A stretch of 64,000 nucleotides of DNA from Odobenus rosmarus divergens (taxonomy: Eukaryota > Chordata > Mammalia > Carnivora > Odobenidae), in the NCBI RefSeq assembly GCF_000321225.1, contig NW_004450276.1, positions 4,017,467 through 4,081,466 of the forward strand, given 5' to 3'. Shown piece after piece: positions 49,741 through 61,025 of the stretch. The position numbers and the translations under genes were made by a program. Within the stretch, counting starts at the first letter, position 1. Each line of letters starts with the position of its first letter. A model generated the notes under the pieces. The model was not told the origin of the DNA. It saw only the letters and a program-made list of their open reading frames with translations, and did not search any database.

Positions 49741-51134
49741 GAGGTAGAGGAGGGAGATGGGAAATGAATGAGTGGGGAGGAAAGTAAAAAATGAAAAATA
49801 GCATGGCTTAAGTCAGGTTCTGATAATTTAATGATACTTATGGATGCACCATAAGGTAGTTACTTAGTTTGTGTTTTCTTAAATTATCTGTCCTATTTTA
49901 ATTTTGTAATGCATTGCAAAGACCAAAACAACAAAATACAAAATTCATGAAAATTGTTTTATAAGACATGCAAAAAAGCTAATGTGCAATGGAAATGTGC
50001 ATCCATCTACAGTGATACTTCAGCTCTTAACTGAGCTTATTAGGTCATTTATCATTGTTTGTCCATGTAAATTGCTTTGTCATAAACTTTCCTGTAAATC
50101 AGAAACACAGGCCTCTTGTTTTTTTGTTTAGTTTATTTCTTGTTCAGTGAAGATCCTTAATATTTAACCCTTAGTATTTAAGACATTAGTAAAAAGTCAC
50201 CATCATAAAACTATTTCGTTTTTGTATCACTTCCATTTTGGTGAAACAGAAGAAAAAAAGTTATAATTCAGTGAATTTATGTAACTTTTTCTTAGTAAAA
50301 CTTCCAGGCTCTCAATACTCACTTATTTGTCTGGAGTAGATTATGTTATGCTTTATTTATGTTTAAAAGAATTAAAACAGCACCAGTTGTTGATATTTTA
50401 CATATTATTTGCTAACTTCAACTCTATAGTGTTTTCCAGCATGTAATAATAAATGCAACATTTTAAATTTGGGATCATTTATGTCCCAATAAAAAAGACA
50501 AATCAGTTTGTTAGTCTCCTTAGCTTAATGAAAGTTTTGAAACAATTTTGAAAAGTGTAAGATAAATTTAAGTCAAATATTTATTCTTATAGAGCAAAGA
50601 TTGAGATATTAGACTGATATGAAACCACTCAACTGGTATCTTCCATTTGGTTGTTTCCATGACTACCAGAAAGCCCTCTGTGAGGTCTTCTCACATTTCT
50701 TTGCCTTTTTTGAGTTCCCACATGTATTGTGAGCACCTGTTAATCTGGTAATCAGTTGTACATTTCATTTTTAATTGCCGTCTTTGTAAGTCTTGTCTCT
50801 TGAGCAATTACACACCCTTTTGAAAGAAGGGACGGTTGGGGTTAAGTCAATACTTGTGTACAGATTTACCTTTTTTTTGACCCTGGAAGATAAGGGACTC
50901 CATGTTTTACTTTTGTCAACACTGGCCATTTGGGGGGCAAGAATTAACTGCCTGCTGGTGGTTTTCCTTTCCCGTTATGCCTGTCAGGTCCCATACTGCC
51001 ACAGGGTGGTCTGGGTCCCAGATGGAAGCCACTGGTGGTGCTGAGTGGTGGCAGACACTTGGAAGTCAAATGTGGGTTTGAAATCAGCCCCACCACTTCT
51101 TTGGGCACCTGCTTCACTGTTCTTAGTTTCTTTA

Positions 51135-51332
51135 TTTTTTTTTTAAAGATTTTATTTATTTATTTGACAGAGAGAGACAGGGCAAGAGAGGGAACACAAG
51201 CAGGGGGAGTGGGAGAGGGAGAAGCAGGCCTCCCGTGGAGCAGGGAGCCCGATGCCGGGCTCAATTCCAGGACCCTGGGATCGCGACCTGAGACGAAGGC
51301 AGATGCTTAACGACTGAGCCACCCAGGCGCCC
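51135..51332 (-). mobile_element. Can-SINE, antisense, with target-site duplication
   Basis: Poly(T), AAAGATTTTATTTATTTATT, a GA-rich middle and the reverse head CTGAGCCACCCAGGCGCC. CTGTTCTTAGTTTCTTTA flanks it at 51117-51134 and 51333-51350. The preserved duplication suggests a fairly recent insertion in intron 1. Confidence 0.95.
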
Positions 51333-51789
51333 CTGTTCTTAGTTTCTTTAAATAATGCACCACAGAGTTACTGAAATATGTAAATAAATAATGTATGCAG
51401 ACTGCTAGTTTTTTATATAACCCACAATTACAATAACAACATCAGTAATAATCACATCTAATTCTCTAATGAAAGAAATCCAACTTGAACTAGCTTAATC
51501 AAAGCTGGGAATTGGGGGAGAAGCCTCACAGAGTCCAAGAAGAACAATGTGACCAGGCCACAGGGACAGGAACTCTCAAAGACTCCTCTGTCATTTCTGC
51601 ACCTGTCTGTGCCTCTCTGGACAGACTTCCTCTGCTTCGCTGGTCCCCATAGCCAAACACATAGTGAGTGCCCTCAGGCCTCAACCACTTGAAAATGGCT
51701 TGGCCTGATACATTTCTAGTCTAGAGGTCAAAAGTTCTGGAAAAGGACTGCATTGTCCACCTCAGAATCGTGGCACCATGACCAGGAGA

Positions 51790-52290
51790 CCAGGTTCCAT
51801 GAAACCTTATCTTTGCATGGTATAAATTCAATCATGGTGTTCTCTTGCTTAAAGACTTCTAATGCCTTTCCATTAATATAAATATAAAATCTGCTTTCTT
51901 TTCCATGGCCTGCAAGGCTCTGCATGAGCAGGCACCTGCCTACCTTTATGATCTCATCACAAACCACAATATTTATTGTTTACTTCCTGTCACACAGAAT
52001 ATGCTCCCCACTCAGGTCTTCCTTCTGTGTTCTTCTTGTTACCTGGGTCTCAGTTCAAATGTCATCTTTTCATAATGGCTTTGCTGACTACTTACTAGAC
52101 AGTAGCCACTCTCTGAAATTACCTTCCCCCTCCCCACTTAAAACATGTGTTTCTTTATCTTTTCCACATACTATCCCTCCATTACCATTAGATGGCAGAG
52201 ACCCAGTCTACTGCTCCCTGCTGGATCCTTTGCCCATGGCTTGGCACACTGCAGGTTCTGAACTACTGTTTGTTAGAGGAATGCTCTCTT
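51790..52290 (+). repeat. L2 fragment, sense
   Basis: TTCTCTTGCTTAAAGACTTC, TGGCCTGCAAGGCTCTGCAT, CACCTGCCTACCTTTATGAT, TCAGTTCAAATGTCATCTTT and TTGCCCATGGCTTGGCACAC follow the L2 3' part in order. A motif resembling the CTCF core (CCATTAGATGGCAG at 52185-52198) lies in it with one clear departure from consensus. Confidence 0.85.
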
Positions 52291-52469
52291 CTTGCAAACA
52301 TGCAGATGGAGGTAGGTTGGGATTAGAGGCAGCTCTGCTTCCAGAAGGAAAAGAGGTGGGATGAGTAGGCAAAATGGAAAGGCCGCTACACACTTGTATG
52401 TCTACAAAACATTTTACCATACGTAATACCTTATTTACTCTCCATACTGATCCATTGACTTTTTTCCCC

Positions 52470-52915
52470 CATTTTTTTGTTGTGGTAAAATACATATAAC
52501 ATAAAATTTACCGTCTTAATCATTTTTAAGTGAACAGTTCGGGAGTATTAAATACACTTATAATACCCATCACCACCATCCATCTCTATAACTCTCCATC
52601 TTTCTCAACTGATGCTTGGTACCCATTACACACTAATTCCCTGGCCCTGGCAACACCATTCTACTTCCTGTCTCTATGATTTTTGACTCCTCTAAGTACC
52701 CCAGATAAGTGGAATCATACAACGTTTGTCTTTGTCTTTTTGTGACTGGCTTATTTCACTCAACATGATGTCCACTAGGTCCCTTCCTGTTTTGCATGTG
52801 CCAGAATTTCCTTCCTTTTTGTATATATTTCACATTTTCCTTATTATTCATCCATCAGTGGACATGTGGGTTGCTTTCACATTTTAGCTATTGTGAATGA
52901 TGCTGCTGTGAACAC
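52470..52915 (-). mobile_element. Old L1MA/L1MB-type 3' end, antisense
   Basis: TGTGGTAAAATACATATAAC, TTTACCGTCTTAATCATTTT, ATAAGTGGAATCATACAACG and ACTGGCTTATTTCACTCAAC, then TGGACATGTGGGTTGCTTTC and ATTGTGAATGATGCTGCTGT, are antisense landmarks of the L1M 3' UTR and end of ORF2. It is the reverse orientation of the L1 tower at 11.9-27.5 kb. Confidence 0.88.
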
Positions 52916-52924
52916 TGACTTTTA

Positions 52925-53035
52925 TCAATAAGAGAAAAGAAGTTAGGAGATGAAGAGACTTGTCTAAGATGACACAGATGGTGAGAGCAGGTAATGAACC
53001 CCCTACTCCTGCTATACCACAGACAATTATGTAGT
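52925..53035 (+). repeat. MIR remnant, sense
   Basis: AGGAGATGAAGAGACTTGTC, TAAGATGACACAGATGGTGA and GTAATGAACCCCCTACTCCT fit the middle and 3' part of MIR with strong divergence. Confidence 0.55.
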
Positions 53036-53599
53036 GAACTTTCTCTTTAACCTTTTCCAATTACTTATATAAATGTCTTTCTTGATCATCGTCAAGAAAT
53101 TCTAATTTTCTTGATTTTATATGTATGTAGGTAAACTTTCTATAATTTATACTGTCTTAGTATTGTAAAGCCAATAGCTTGTACCATTTATTCTAAAACC
53201 TTCTATTTAAGAGCATGGGTGTTTTTTTGTTCGAAGGAGTCTTCCAATAAAGAGGTTTACTCATGACACTGATTGAAATTATTACTCATTAAGAACACCA
53301 ATTGTCTTTGGGTTAGTATTCAATAAAATTAATTGGTAAATTGGTGTGCAATGTTTACTTTGTGAATTTAGTAATTGCAGACTTAGTAGCTGCTTCAGTG
53401 ACTCTTCATGTCTAGGGTGAATAGCAAAAAAAAAAAAAAAATGGCTCTAGAAAATACAAAAACCTTCAGTTACTCTGGGAGGTATTTTAACTATTACCAC
53501 CATCATTCAGCTTTTATGTGATGTGTTTAACACTGGCGATGCTTTTGTTTTCATTGTTGTTCCGTTTTGGAATTACAGTGTGGTGGCAGCCTGTTCAAA

Positions 53600-53825
53600 A
53601 AGGTCCATTAGAATTAAAGGACTAGCCTGGGTTTCATTCCCAGTCCCATGATTTCCTGCTTCTGTGATCTTGGTAAAGTAACTCTACCCTCAATTCATTG
53701 ATTTTTCTCCTCTGTAAAATCGCAGTAATAATCTTCACCAAGTTATTTGTGAGGATTAAAACAAAATATGGAAAATCCTTAGAACCCAGTCTGGTGTGTA
53801 GAAAGCGCTCATTAATGATAAATTT
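53600..53825 (-). repeat. MIR, antisense, nearly full length
   Basis: CCTGGGTTTCATTCCCAGTC, TTCTGTGATCTTGGTAAAGT, CTCCTCTGTAAAATCGCAGT, TTTGTGAGGATTAAAACAAA and GTAGAAAGCGCTCATTAATG are in the order of a reversed MIR. Confidence 0.9.
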
Positions 53826-55298
53826 TACAGATATTCAGTGGGTATTCATGTGTATTTGTGTACTTTTCCAAATGTAGACTTTGAGCCTACATCCATTTAC
53901 TTTCCTGTGGCAAGTTAAATATGCTGTAGCATTTTGTGATAACAGAGGTTGAACTGGCATCCACCTGTTTTCATTTACTTAAAGATAGCCATTTAGATCT
54001 TCAAAAATCTAAAATTTCAGAGAGTCTGAGTAGGCTAGGCAGTAGAGGGTTTTTGGTTTCTTTGGTTGGTTGGTTGGGGTTTTTTAAAAAATGATTTTTG
54101 ATGTAAGGGGAATAATTGAAAACAAACCCAGGACGTTTATATGACTTCCAGAGGTCACGACATTAGTTGTAATGGCAGGATCTGACTAGAATGCTCTTTC
54201 CATTTTATGGATATTAAGTTAAATTTAAGCTTAGCTTATTAAAAGTCAGCTTAGCTCATTACAGCTTAGCAAGTTCACAGCTCCAAGACACACTACCCTG
54301 AATAGTTAGCTTTGATAATAAAAATGTAAAAACACAATTTATTAACAAATTGCACTTCATTATGCCTTGAGCAACAATATATACATTTTATCCCTTGCTA
54401 TTTCATAAAGAACCTTCTCATTTATAGGGAAACATAAAAATTACTGAAAATAAATTACTATAGGAGGGTAAGAGCTGGTATATCCTCATTACTGTACTAT
54501 ATATCATAAAAATAATACTATGTGGTTGAGGAGAATTTGGTGAGGAGCCTATATAATTGGCACATAATTTCACTTTTATTTTGGCAAAGCAGTGAACATT
54601 ACTGATTAGATATATACTACTCATGTCATTGCTATTATCAAAGAACTGATTATGACAGGGAAACAGATGTCAGAAAGCAATTACACTAATAACAACATGA
54701 TTACTGCCGCCAATTTAATTCTACAAGCCTGTCTAGAATCCTTATGAAGCAAAGAACTTTCCTCAGCTATATAGACTAGGCACTGATCTGTTTCCCTTAC
54801 CCATCACAATTTAAAGCAAAACGTGCATACCAACAGTTTTGATTTAGATGTATCCCATAACATTAGCTTTCCAATCCTTCTCCAAATCTTAGATCTTTTT
54901 CAAAGTAATTTAATTACTTTTCAAAGCTTAGCTTCAGAGATGGAGACTTTTTTTTTTTTTTTTGGTCTGTTCATATTTATTTGACCACGATCTCGCTTGA
55001 AACGTGTGCATTATGATAGAAAATAAGTCCATGCTCGTTCTTTATTTTTCAGCTTCCATAAGTTTCTACCTTGCTACTCGGTGTCTCTTTGGGTTTTCTA
55101 CCTTTTCTCACTAAATTACAGTGTATTAATCTTAACATTTTGTGCTTTTCCTTATTTCCTCCAAGTTACAAATGCAATTTCTGTCAGTTACTAGGTATTT
55201 TAGAAAATACAAAGTAGTATAAGGAAGAAGAATCTTGCCCATCACTCAATGGCCAGAAATGACCATTACTAGGATTCGGTGTGTTTCTGTTTAGTTTT

Positions 55299-55502
55299 TA
55301 TTTTTTTTTAAAGATTTATTTATTTGAGAGAGAGCACGCATGCCGGAGTGCGAGTAGGGGGAGGGGCAGAGGAAGAAAATCTGCAGACGGACTCCCTGCT
55401 GAGTGCAGAGCCCAAGGCTCCCGAGATCCCAGGACGCTGAGATCCTGACCTGAGCAAAAACCAAGATCAGATGATTAACCGACTGAACCATGCAGGCGCC
55501 CC
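55299..55502 (-). mobile_element. Can-SINE, antisense, older subtype
   Basis: Poly(T), AAAGATTTATTTATTTGAGA, GA-rich middle and a diverged reverse head (CTGAACCATGCAGGCGCCCC). TAGTTTT at 55292-55298 and 55503-55509 is a short likely target copy. Divergence in the head and body places it among the older SINEs here. Confidence 0.93.
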
Positions 55503-55554
55503 TAGTTTTGTTTTTAAAAATCCCTATGTATCATCTTTATTCCATCTCTTCTGG

Positions 55555-55728
55555 CTTGACCACTTACTAACTGTACCCTCAGTTAGAATTTCTGTGCCTT
55601 CCTTTACTCATTTTTTAAAATGAGAATAATAACAACTCCCATCTAATAGGGTAACTTTGAGGATTAAAGGAGTTAATTCATGATTAGCAGAGGGCCTAGC
55701 ACATAAGAAAGTCTCAGTAAATGCTAAC
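55555..55728 (-). repeat. MIR, antisense
   Basis: TGACCACTTACTAACTGTAC, TTTTTAAAATGAGAATAATA, TGAGGATTAAAGGAGTTAAT and GGGCCTAGCACATAAGAAAG are in the order of a reversed MIR. Confidence 0.88.
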
Positions 55729-55770
55729 GGTTGGTGTTCCACATTGATTATTTATATATTGTTTGCTTGT

Positions 55771-55795
55771 ACTACTACACACTGCTTGTAGTAGT
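55771..55795. other. Small perfect hairpin
   Basis: ACTACTACA (55771-55779) is the reverse complement of TGTAGTAGT (55787-55795), with the 7-base loop CACTGCT between. No role can be assigned. It is far too short for a convincing microRNA precursor. Confidence 0.7.
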
Positions 55796-56211
55796 GTGTA
55801 CATTATAAAGGAGAAACAGAATAGAAAGTAAAAGAACAAATCACCCCAGTGGATGGTCTGCTATACTCCCCATTGGAGACCACTTGGGATAGGAAGTGAA
55901 AATTTATGAGAGGGATAAATGATAATGTTTACAGGTATCTTCAGATGACTATATTTACTTTGAAGTTTCAGAATTGGAGTAGGACTCCAAAGTTAGAGAG
56001 TACCAAGTTTCATAAATAAGGGCTTTCTGTGTTTTTAACTGAATGGAGATAAGATTTAATTAATTAATTAAATTAATATTTAATTTGAAGCCTGTGAAAT
56101 AATCACCAGTGTATGTATAGTAACAGGTTTAAATACTGGGATTATTTTTCAGGATTCAACCAAATGTACCCACTTTCCACCCTGGCCTCTTCCTTCATAA
56201 AATATTTCCTG

Positions 56212-56408
56212 GGACGCCTGGGTGGCTCAGTCAGTTAAGGGTCCAACTCTTGATTTTGGCTCAGGTCATGATGTCAGGGTTGTGAGACTGAGCCCTGCAT
56301 CAGGCTCTGCACTGGGTGTGGAGCCTGCTTAAGACTCTCTCTCTCTCCCTCTCCCTCTGCCCCTCCCCACCCTACCCCTCTCTTTCTTTCCCTCTCTAAA
56401 GAAAAAAA
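56212..56408 (+). mobile_element. Can-SINE, sense, older subtype
   Basis: GGACGCCTGGGTGGCTCAG head, TCTTGATTTTGGCTCAGGTC body, a CT-rich region and an A-rich tail. Degenerate target copies are AAATATTTCCTG before and AAAAGTTTCCTG after. Confidence 0.94.
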
Positions 56409-56886
56409 AAAGTTTCCTGACAACTACAGACCCCAATATTCTTGCCCTCTCTTGATTTCTCCTCTATTTGACCTACTTGAACCTTGACCATTGAACCACT
56501 TTATTCCTCCACGTGTCTATAACACAGAATAATGAACATCTTTAATAAATAACACTCATTCTGACTTTAGCTCAAATTAACTGAAACCCAAAGCCTAGAG
56601 ATGATCTGTGAAGTCTAACTTAAAAGAAGCTCTTCTCTGGTTGGGCAAGGTGAATTTGAAGGTAGCTAAATATGTTACAAATTTAAAAGAAGGTCAGAGA
56701 TCCAACTTGTGGCTAGGCTTTTTCCTCTTATATGGATAAATGAGTATCTTCCTCACAATTGTGCTTTCTTCATAATGTGTACCATAAGTGTGCCCTTACT
56801 TTTTTCTGGATAAGGTCTTTTGCCATCTGATATCATGTTTATATTATCTGATGTAATATAAATAAAACTGATGGAAGTATTTTTTT

Positions 56887-57345
56887 AATTTTATTTTATT
56901 ATGTTAATCACCATACATTACATCATTAGTTTTTGATGTAGTGTTCCATGATACATTGTTTGCGAATAACACCCAGTGCTCCATGCAGAACGTGCCCTCC
57001 CCAATACCCATCACCAGGCTAACCCATCCCCCACCCCCCTCCCCTTTAGAACCCTCAGTTTGTTTCTCAGAGTCCATAGTCTCTTACGGTTCGTCTCCCC
57101 CTCCGATTTCCACCCCTTCACTTTTCCCTTCCTACTATCTTCTTTTAACATATAGTGTATTATTTGTTTCAGAGGTACAGGTCTGTGATTCAACAGTCTT
57201 ACACAATTCACAGCGCTCACCATAGCACATACCCTCCCCAATGTCTATCACCCAGCCACCCCATCCCTCCCACCCCCCACCACTCCAGCAACCCTCAGTT
57301 TGTTTCCTGAGATTAAGAATTCCTCTTATCAGTGAGATCATATGA
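56887..57345 (-). mobile_element. Young carnivore L1 3' end, antisense, with target copies
   Basis: Reverse-complemented A-rich tail, CACCATACATTACATCATTA, CACCCAGTGCTCCATGCAGA, then CAATTCACAGCGCTCACC and GAGATTAAGAATTCCTCTTA. Probable target copies are GATGGAAGTATTTTT (56870-) and GATAGAAGTACTTTT (57346-57360), with two differences. It is the same module as at 2016-2430 but less diverged from it than from the old L1s. Confidence 0.92.
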
Positions 57346-57360
57346 GATAGAAGTACTTTT

Positions 57361-60119
57361 TAAAAAGCAGTGCAGAGATATGTCTGTTGATTGTTTATTA
57401 ATAGAGTTTCTCTAAATACTTTGACTTAAAAAAAGTTTTTATTCTGTATTATATATGCTTCCTCTAAGTAAAGCTTTCTCCTTATATCACTTTTTTCTAT
57501 AAAACTTACTGACCTTTCAATATCTGTGCAATTATGTATTATTTCTGCAACAAGGGTGTTGATGTCCCACCTATGTCTTAAATCCTATTTAGCACAATTA
57601 ACCTATTTATGAATATCGTTTGAAAATAAAATGTTCATGTGGTAAACATAATTTGCTGCATTTAAAAGGATAACAAATGCATTTGAATAATTTCTTATGT
57701 TTTATGTTTGTTTTTATCTTTCATAATTTAAAGCTAGCGTATTAATGTGATAATTATTCAGTACTTTATTTTTATGTTCTGTATTTGCAAAATTTCTTCT
57801 GGATTTCCAAAGTGTCAGCTGCTCTTATGTCCAGCATATCTCCGTAAGAACTCCATCCATGGGTGTCACTGGGAACTTCTTATTAAAATATTTTCTAGTG
57901 AAGAGACATTCAAGGAGAGAAAGATAAAAGTTAGGAAACAAAAGTGGAAAACTTAGGGAGAAAAGTAATGAAAGAATGAAAAAGGCAGAACGACAGCACA
58001 TTTGTATATATAGAAGGCAGTGGTCCCAACATCAGCTACCTCGGTTTCTCTCTTCTGGTGCCATCCATCTATGACATGACTATGAAGAGCAAAAGCATAA
58101 TTTGTTCGGGAATAAGTCTGATTCTTGGATGGTGAAACTGGATTTACTATCATAGTTTATTTTGTACATTTGCTCTTGAATCAATGTTTCCTACCCCTGT
58201 GGATGGAGAATTCCAGTCAAAATTACTAACAAAAAAGCTGAATTAAACTGTTTATTTTCATGAGTGCTAGCTGAAGTCTATACGTGACTAATAGTAGCTA
58301 TTGACTTGCTTTAACTCACTCAAATGACTAACCAATAAGCTACAGACACAGATAGATGAAGATCTTGCTTCCCAAAGGCCATAAGAAGGTGAGATTTTTC
58401 TAAAGCTGTTTTGATATCATATAAAAGGTCATTTATTATATCCCAGCTTCACCGAGTTCTAGGTGGACATTAGTACCAGGAATATAAGCCCAGTTGCTTT
58501 CTTTCAATATTTTCAGAATTTGATTGTACCAGAAAATGTCTCGATTTGTTTTATTCTGGTTGTTCATCGCTCGGGTGTAGTAGGTACTTGCTGGGACCAA
58601 ATACAAGTTATTCCTTAGTGAAATGACTAGTCTCAGATTTGTTTTCCTGCAGAATCTTACATTCTCAACATGTGGAGCAAGTCACTTAACTTCTCTGCCC
58701 ATCACCTTCCCTGTCTAGGTAAGAAGGCCCTCGCACCAGGTCTGAATTTCTCACCAGGTGTGCTAAGCTCTCACAGGTGTGCTGACAAACAGTAATAAGT
58801 ATGCAGGATTTATTTTTTGCCACACCCTTGGAGAAGCAATTATGGTGACTTTCTGTCAGATGAAATGTTAAATTGAGCTGTGTAGAGTAGGGACAATTTA
58901 TTGTAAGCAGCAGGTAAGGTGTAATTTTAAGGCCATGGCAAGAGAAGAACAGGTGTTTGTTGGAAGCTGTGGGAACTCTACTCCTGCGTGTCAATCACCG
59001 AGCAAACCCCTGTGGTAAATAGTTCTCTGCAGTAAGTAGTGCCACGCCAAGGTGACCACATCAATAGGGCTCCATCTACAGAGGCTTTTTATTTAATTCC
59101 CTGAAGTCAGTTCTCTTATTTCCAAACTATCCCAACCACGCCAAAAATTTACGAAGTGGCACTAGATTTTATGAGTCAGACCTCTCACTTCTTGCTTGGT
59201 ACCTCGAGTGTAGTCATGGCAACCACCCTAATGAGTAAATATAAACCTGATGCTTGTGCCAAAGGTGAGTAATCTGGATCTGGGTAGTGGCAGTAAAACT
59301 ATTTTTAAGGGAGGAGGAGGAGGAGAAAATGAAAGGAAAAGAACATTATCTTTCTTATTTCCTTATGATTTGGTATTTTTACTGAAGAAGGTAAGAGTAG
59401 AAAGGGGACCTGGGGGCTTTATGAAGTTAATGAATCTAGAGAGAAGGTAAGAAAGTTAAGTCTTAGTGATGAGTTATGAATCAGCTTCTCCTTGAGTCTT
59501 TTGACTTTTGAAGGGATAGTGTTAGTGATACATTCTATTCATTCATCTTTTTTTCACATAAAATAGCTTTCTTCTCTTTATAAGGATAAACCCTACTGTA
59601 AACAATTTTTGTCCACAAAAATATAATTGAGTTTTTTGGTTGGGTTCGTAATAAGTTCTGAATGACAGACTTTCTTTACCTCACCATACTTTTCTTGGAG
59701 GGTTTGAAATCGGTTACCCCTCAGGGAGCCGATGTTGAGATACACAATGCGGGGGAAAAGAGAAGTGGTGGGAAAACTCTCAGAGGCTAAGACCTCCAGG
59801 CACATAATTGGCTCTGCTCAGGTGGCCATTTGAGAAGTGTGGCAAGCCTCGCCACAAAAAGAATTTCTTGCTTATATTTTGTTCCATTCTAGTTCAGGCC
59901 CTTACTGAAAATAATAAAGTGTTTTATAGCGTTTTTGTACCAAATATTTGAATGCGCATGCTTTGTATTTGGCCTGAGGGTAGAAAAGTCCAGATTACTT
60001 CAAATAGTAGATTTTCATGGGTGGCAAAAATATTCTGAGTAACCATTGTAAATACATAGAGCATAAATCCCAGACATTCAGAAGGACTCACTTTGGTCTC
60101 CATGCAGGCTTATACAACA
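57361..60119. other. Intronic DNA, nothing recognised
   Basis: About 2.8 kb without nameable repeats, which is unusually repeat-poor for this intron. The stretch at about 58790-58935 carries AT-rich motifs (CAATTAT, CAATTTATTG, AAACAGTAAT) and could be constrained, but I cannot test conservation. Confidence 0.45.
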
Positions 60120-60368
60120 CATCTGAAAATCACTGGATCAAGTCATCTTCTCTGGTGGAAAGTGCCTGCCTGGCCTGCAAGTTTTACCTCAGTTGTGCTC
60201 AGAGTGAGGAATGGCAGCATCACCTAGGGACTCAACTTATTAGAAGTGCAGAGTCTTGGTTCTACCCCCCACCTACTGAGTCCACAAACTCTGGGGGTGG
60301 GGCCCAGCAGTCTGTGAATGAACCAGCCCTCCAGGGGATTTTCATACATACTGAAGTGTGAGAATCAC
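60120..60368 (+). mobile_element. MER5A hAT-Charlie MITE
   Basis: AATGGCAGCATCACCTAGGG, TAGAAGTGCAGAGTCTTGGT, CTACTGAGTCCACAAACTCT, GGGGGTGGGGCCCAGCAGTC, CCAGCCCTCCAGGGGATTTT and GAAGTGTGAGAATCACTG form the full order of MER5A on the + strand. It is non-autonomous. The open frame at 60017-60361 is a by-product. Confidence 0.93.
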
Positions 60369-60499
60369 TGCCTAAACCGATTTGCCTTTACAAGCCCAAC
60401 TCTCATTTTCTAAGAGTCCCAAACTCAATTTATTTCAGGCCAACACCAGCCATAGCTAACATACATTGTACTCTAAATTGTATCACAGATTGTGTGAAG

Positions 60500-60690
60500 T
60501 ATCATGTTCTTGGAGCAACTCTATAGCATGGGTTCTATAATTAGCTTCACTTTGAAGATGGGGTAAAGGATGCTTATAGGGATGTACTTCCCCCAAGGTT
60601 GCACAATTAGTAAATAGAAGGGGCTGGGATCCACACTGTTTAACTCCTAAATCTGTGCACCTAACCACAGAACTATGCCTCTAATATATT
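60500..60690 (+). repeat. MIR, sense
   Basis: AGATGGGGTAAAGGATGCTT, CAAGGTTGCACAATTAGTAA, GAAGGGGCTGGGATCCACAC and CACCTAACCACAGAACTATG match the second half of MIR in order. Confidence 0.9.
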
Positions 60691-60784
60691 TATTGAATGC
60701 AAGGCAGTTGAATACTGGGGTTAGAATAAAATAGTCCCAGACCCAGTGGGATCCCATTTTATGTTGGAAATTAATCTGTCTTCA

Positions 60785-61025
60785 CTAACTTCTTCTGTGC
60801 ATGCTGTTTCACCTAGAAAATACTGCTTTCCTTCTCCTCAATTCAGTTCTGTGTCTGCAATAAAAATCAGGCTCAAGAGGCACCTACTCCTTGGAAGCGT
60901 TGCCTGATTTTCCTTGCGGAATGGATCATTTCTTTAGGAATTTGCCCTCAATTTTTGTTGTCGTCTTCCGTTCCTGAGGAGTGGTGGTTTTGCACTGTTT
61001 GCATGCCTACTGCCTGGAATTACTC
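60785..61025 (+). repeat. L2 fragment, sense, decayed
   Basis: TGCATGCTGTTTCACCTAGA, AGGCTCAAGAGGCACCTACT and GGAAGCGTTGCCTGATTTTC correspond to the L2 phrases around the conserved 3' region (TGCTGTTCCCTCTGCCTGG, CAAATGTCACCTCCT, GAAGCCTTCCCTGA). Confidence 0.65.

Noticed and set aside
52185..52198. CCATTAGATGGCAG as a second CTCF site
   Set aside because: One core position departs from consensus and it lies in a decayed L2. Much weaker than the motif at 35311.
55771..55795. Hairpin considered as a microRNA precursor
   Set aside because: Only a 9-base perfect stem with a 7-base loop; too short and no longer pairing around it.
60017..60361. 114-codon frame
   Set aside because: Most of it is translated MER5A transposon sequence.
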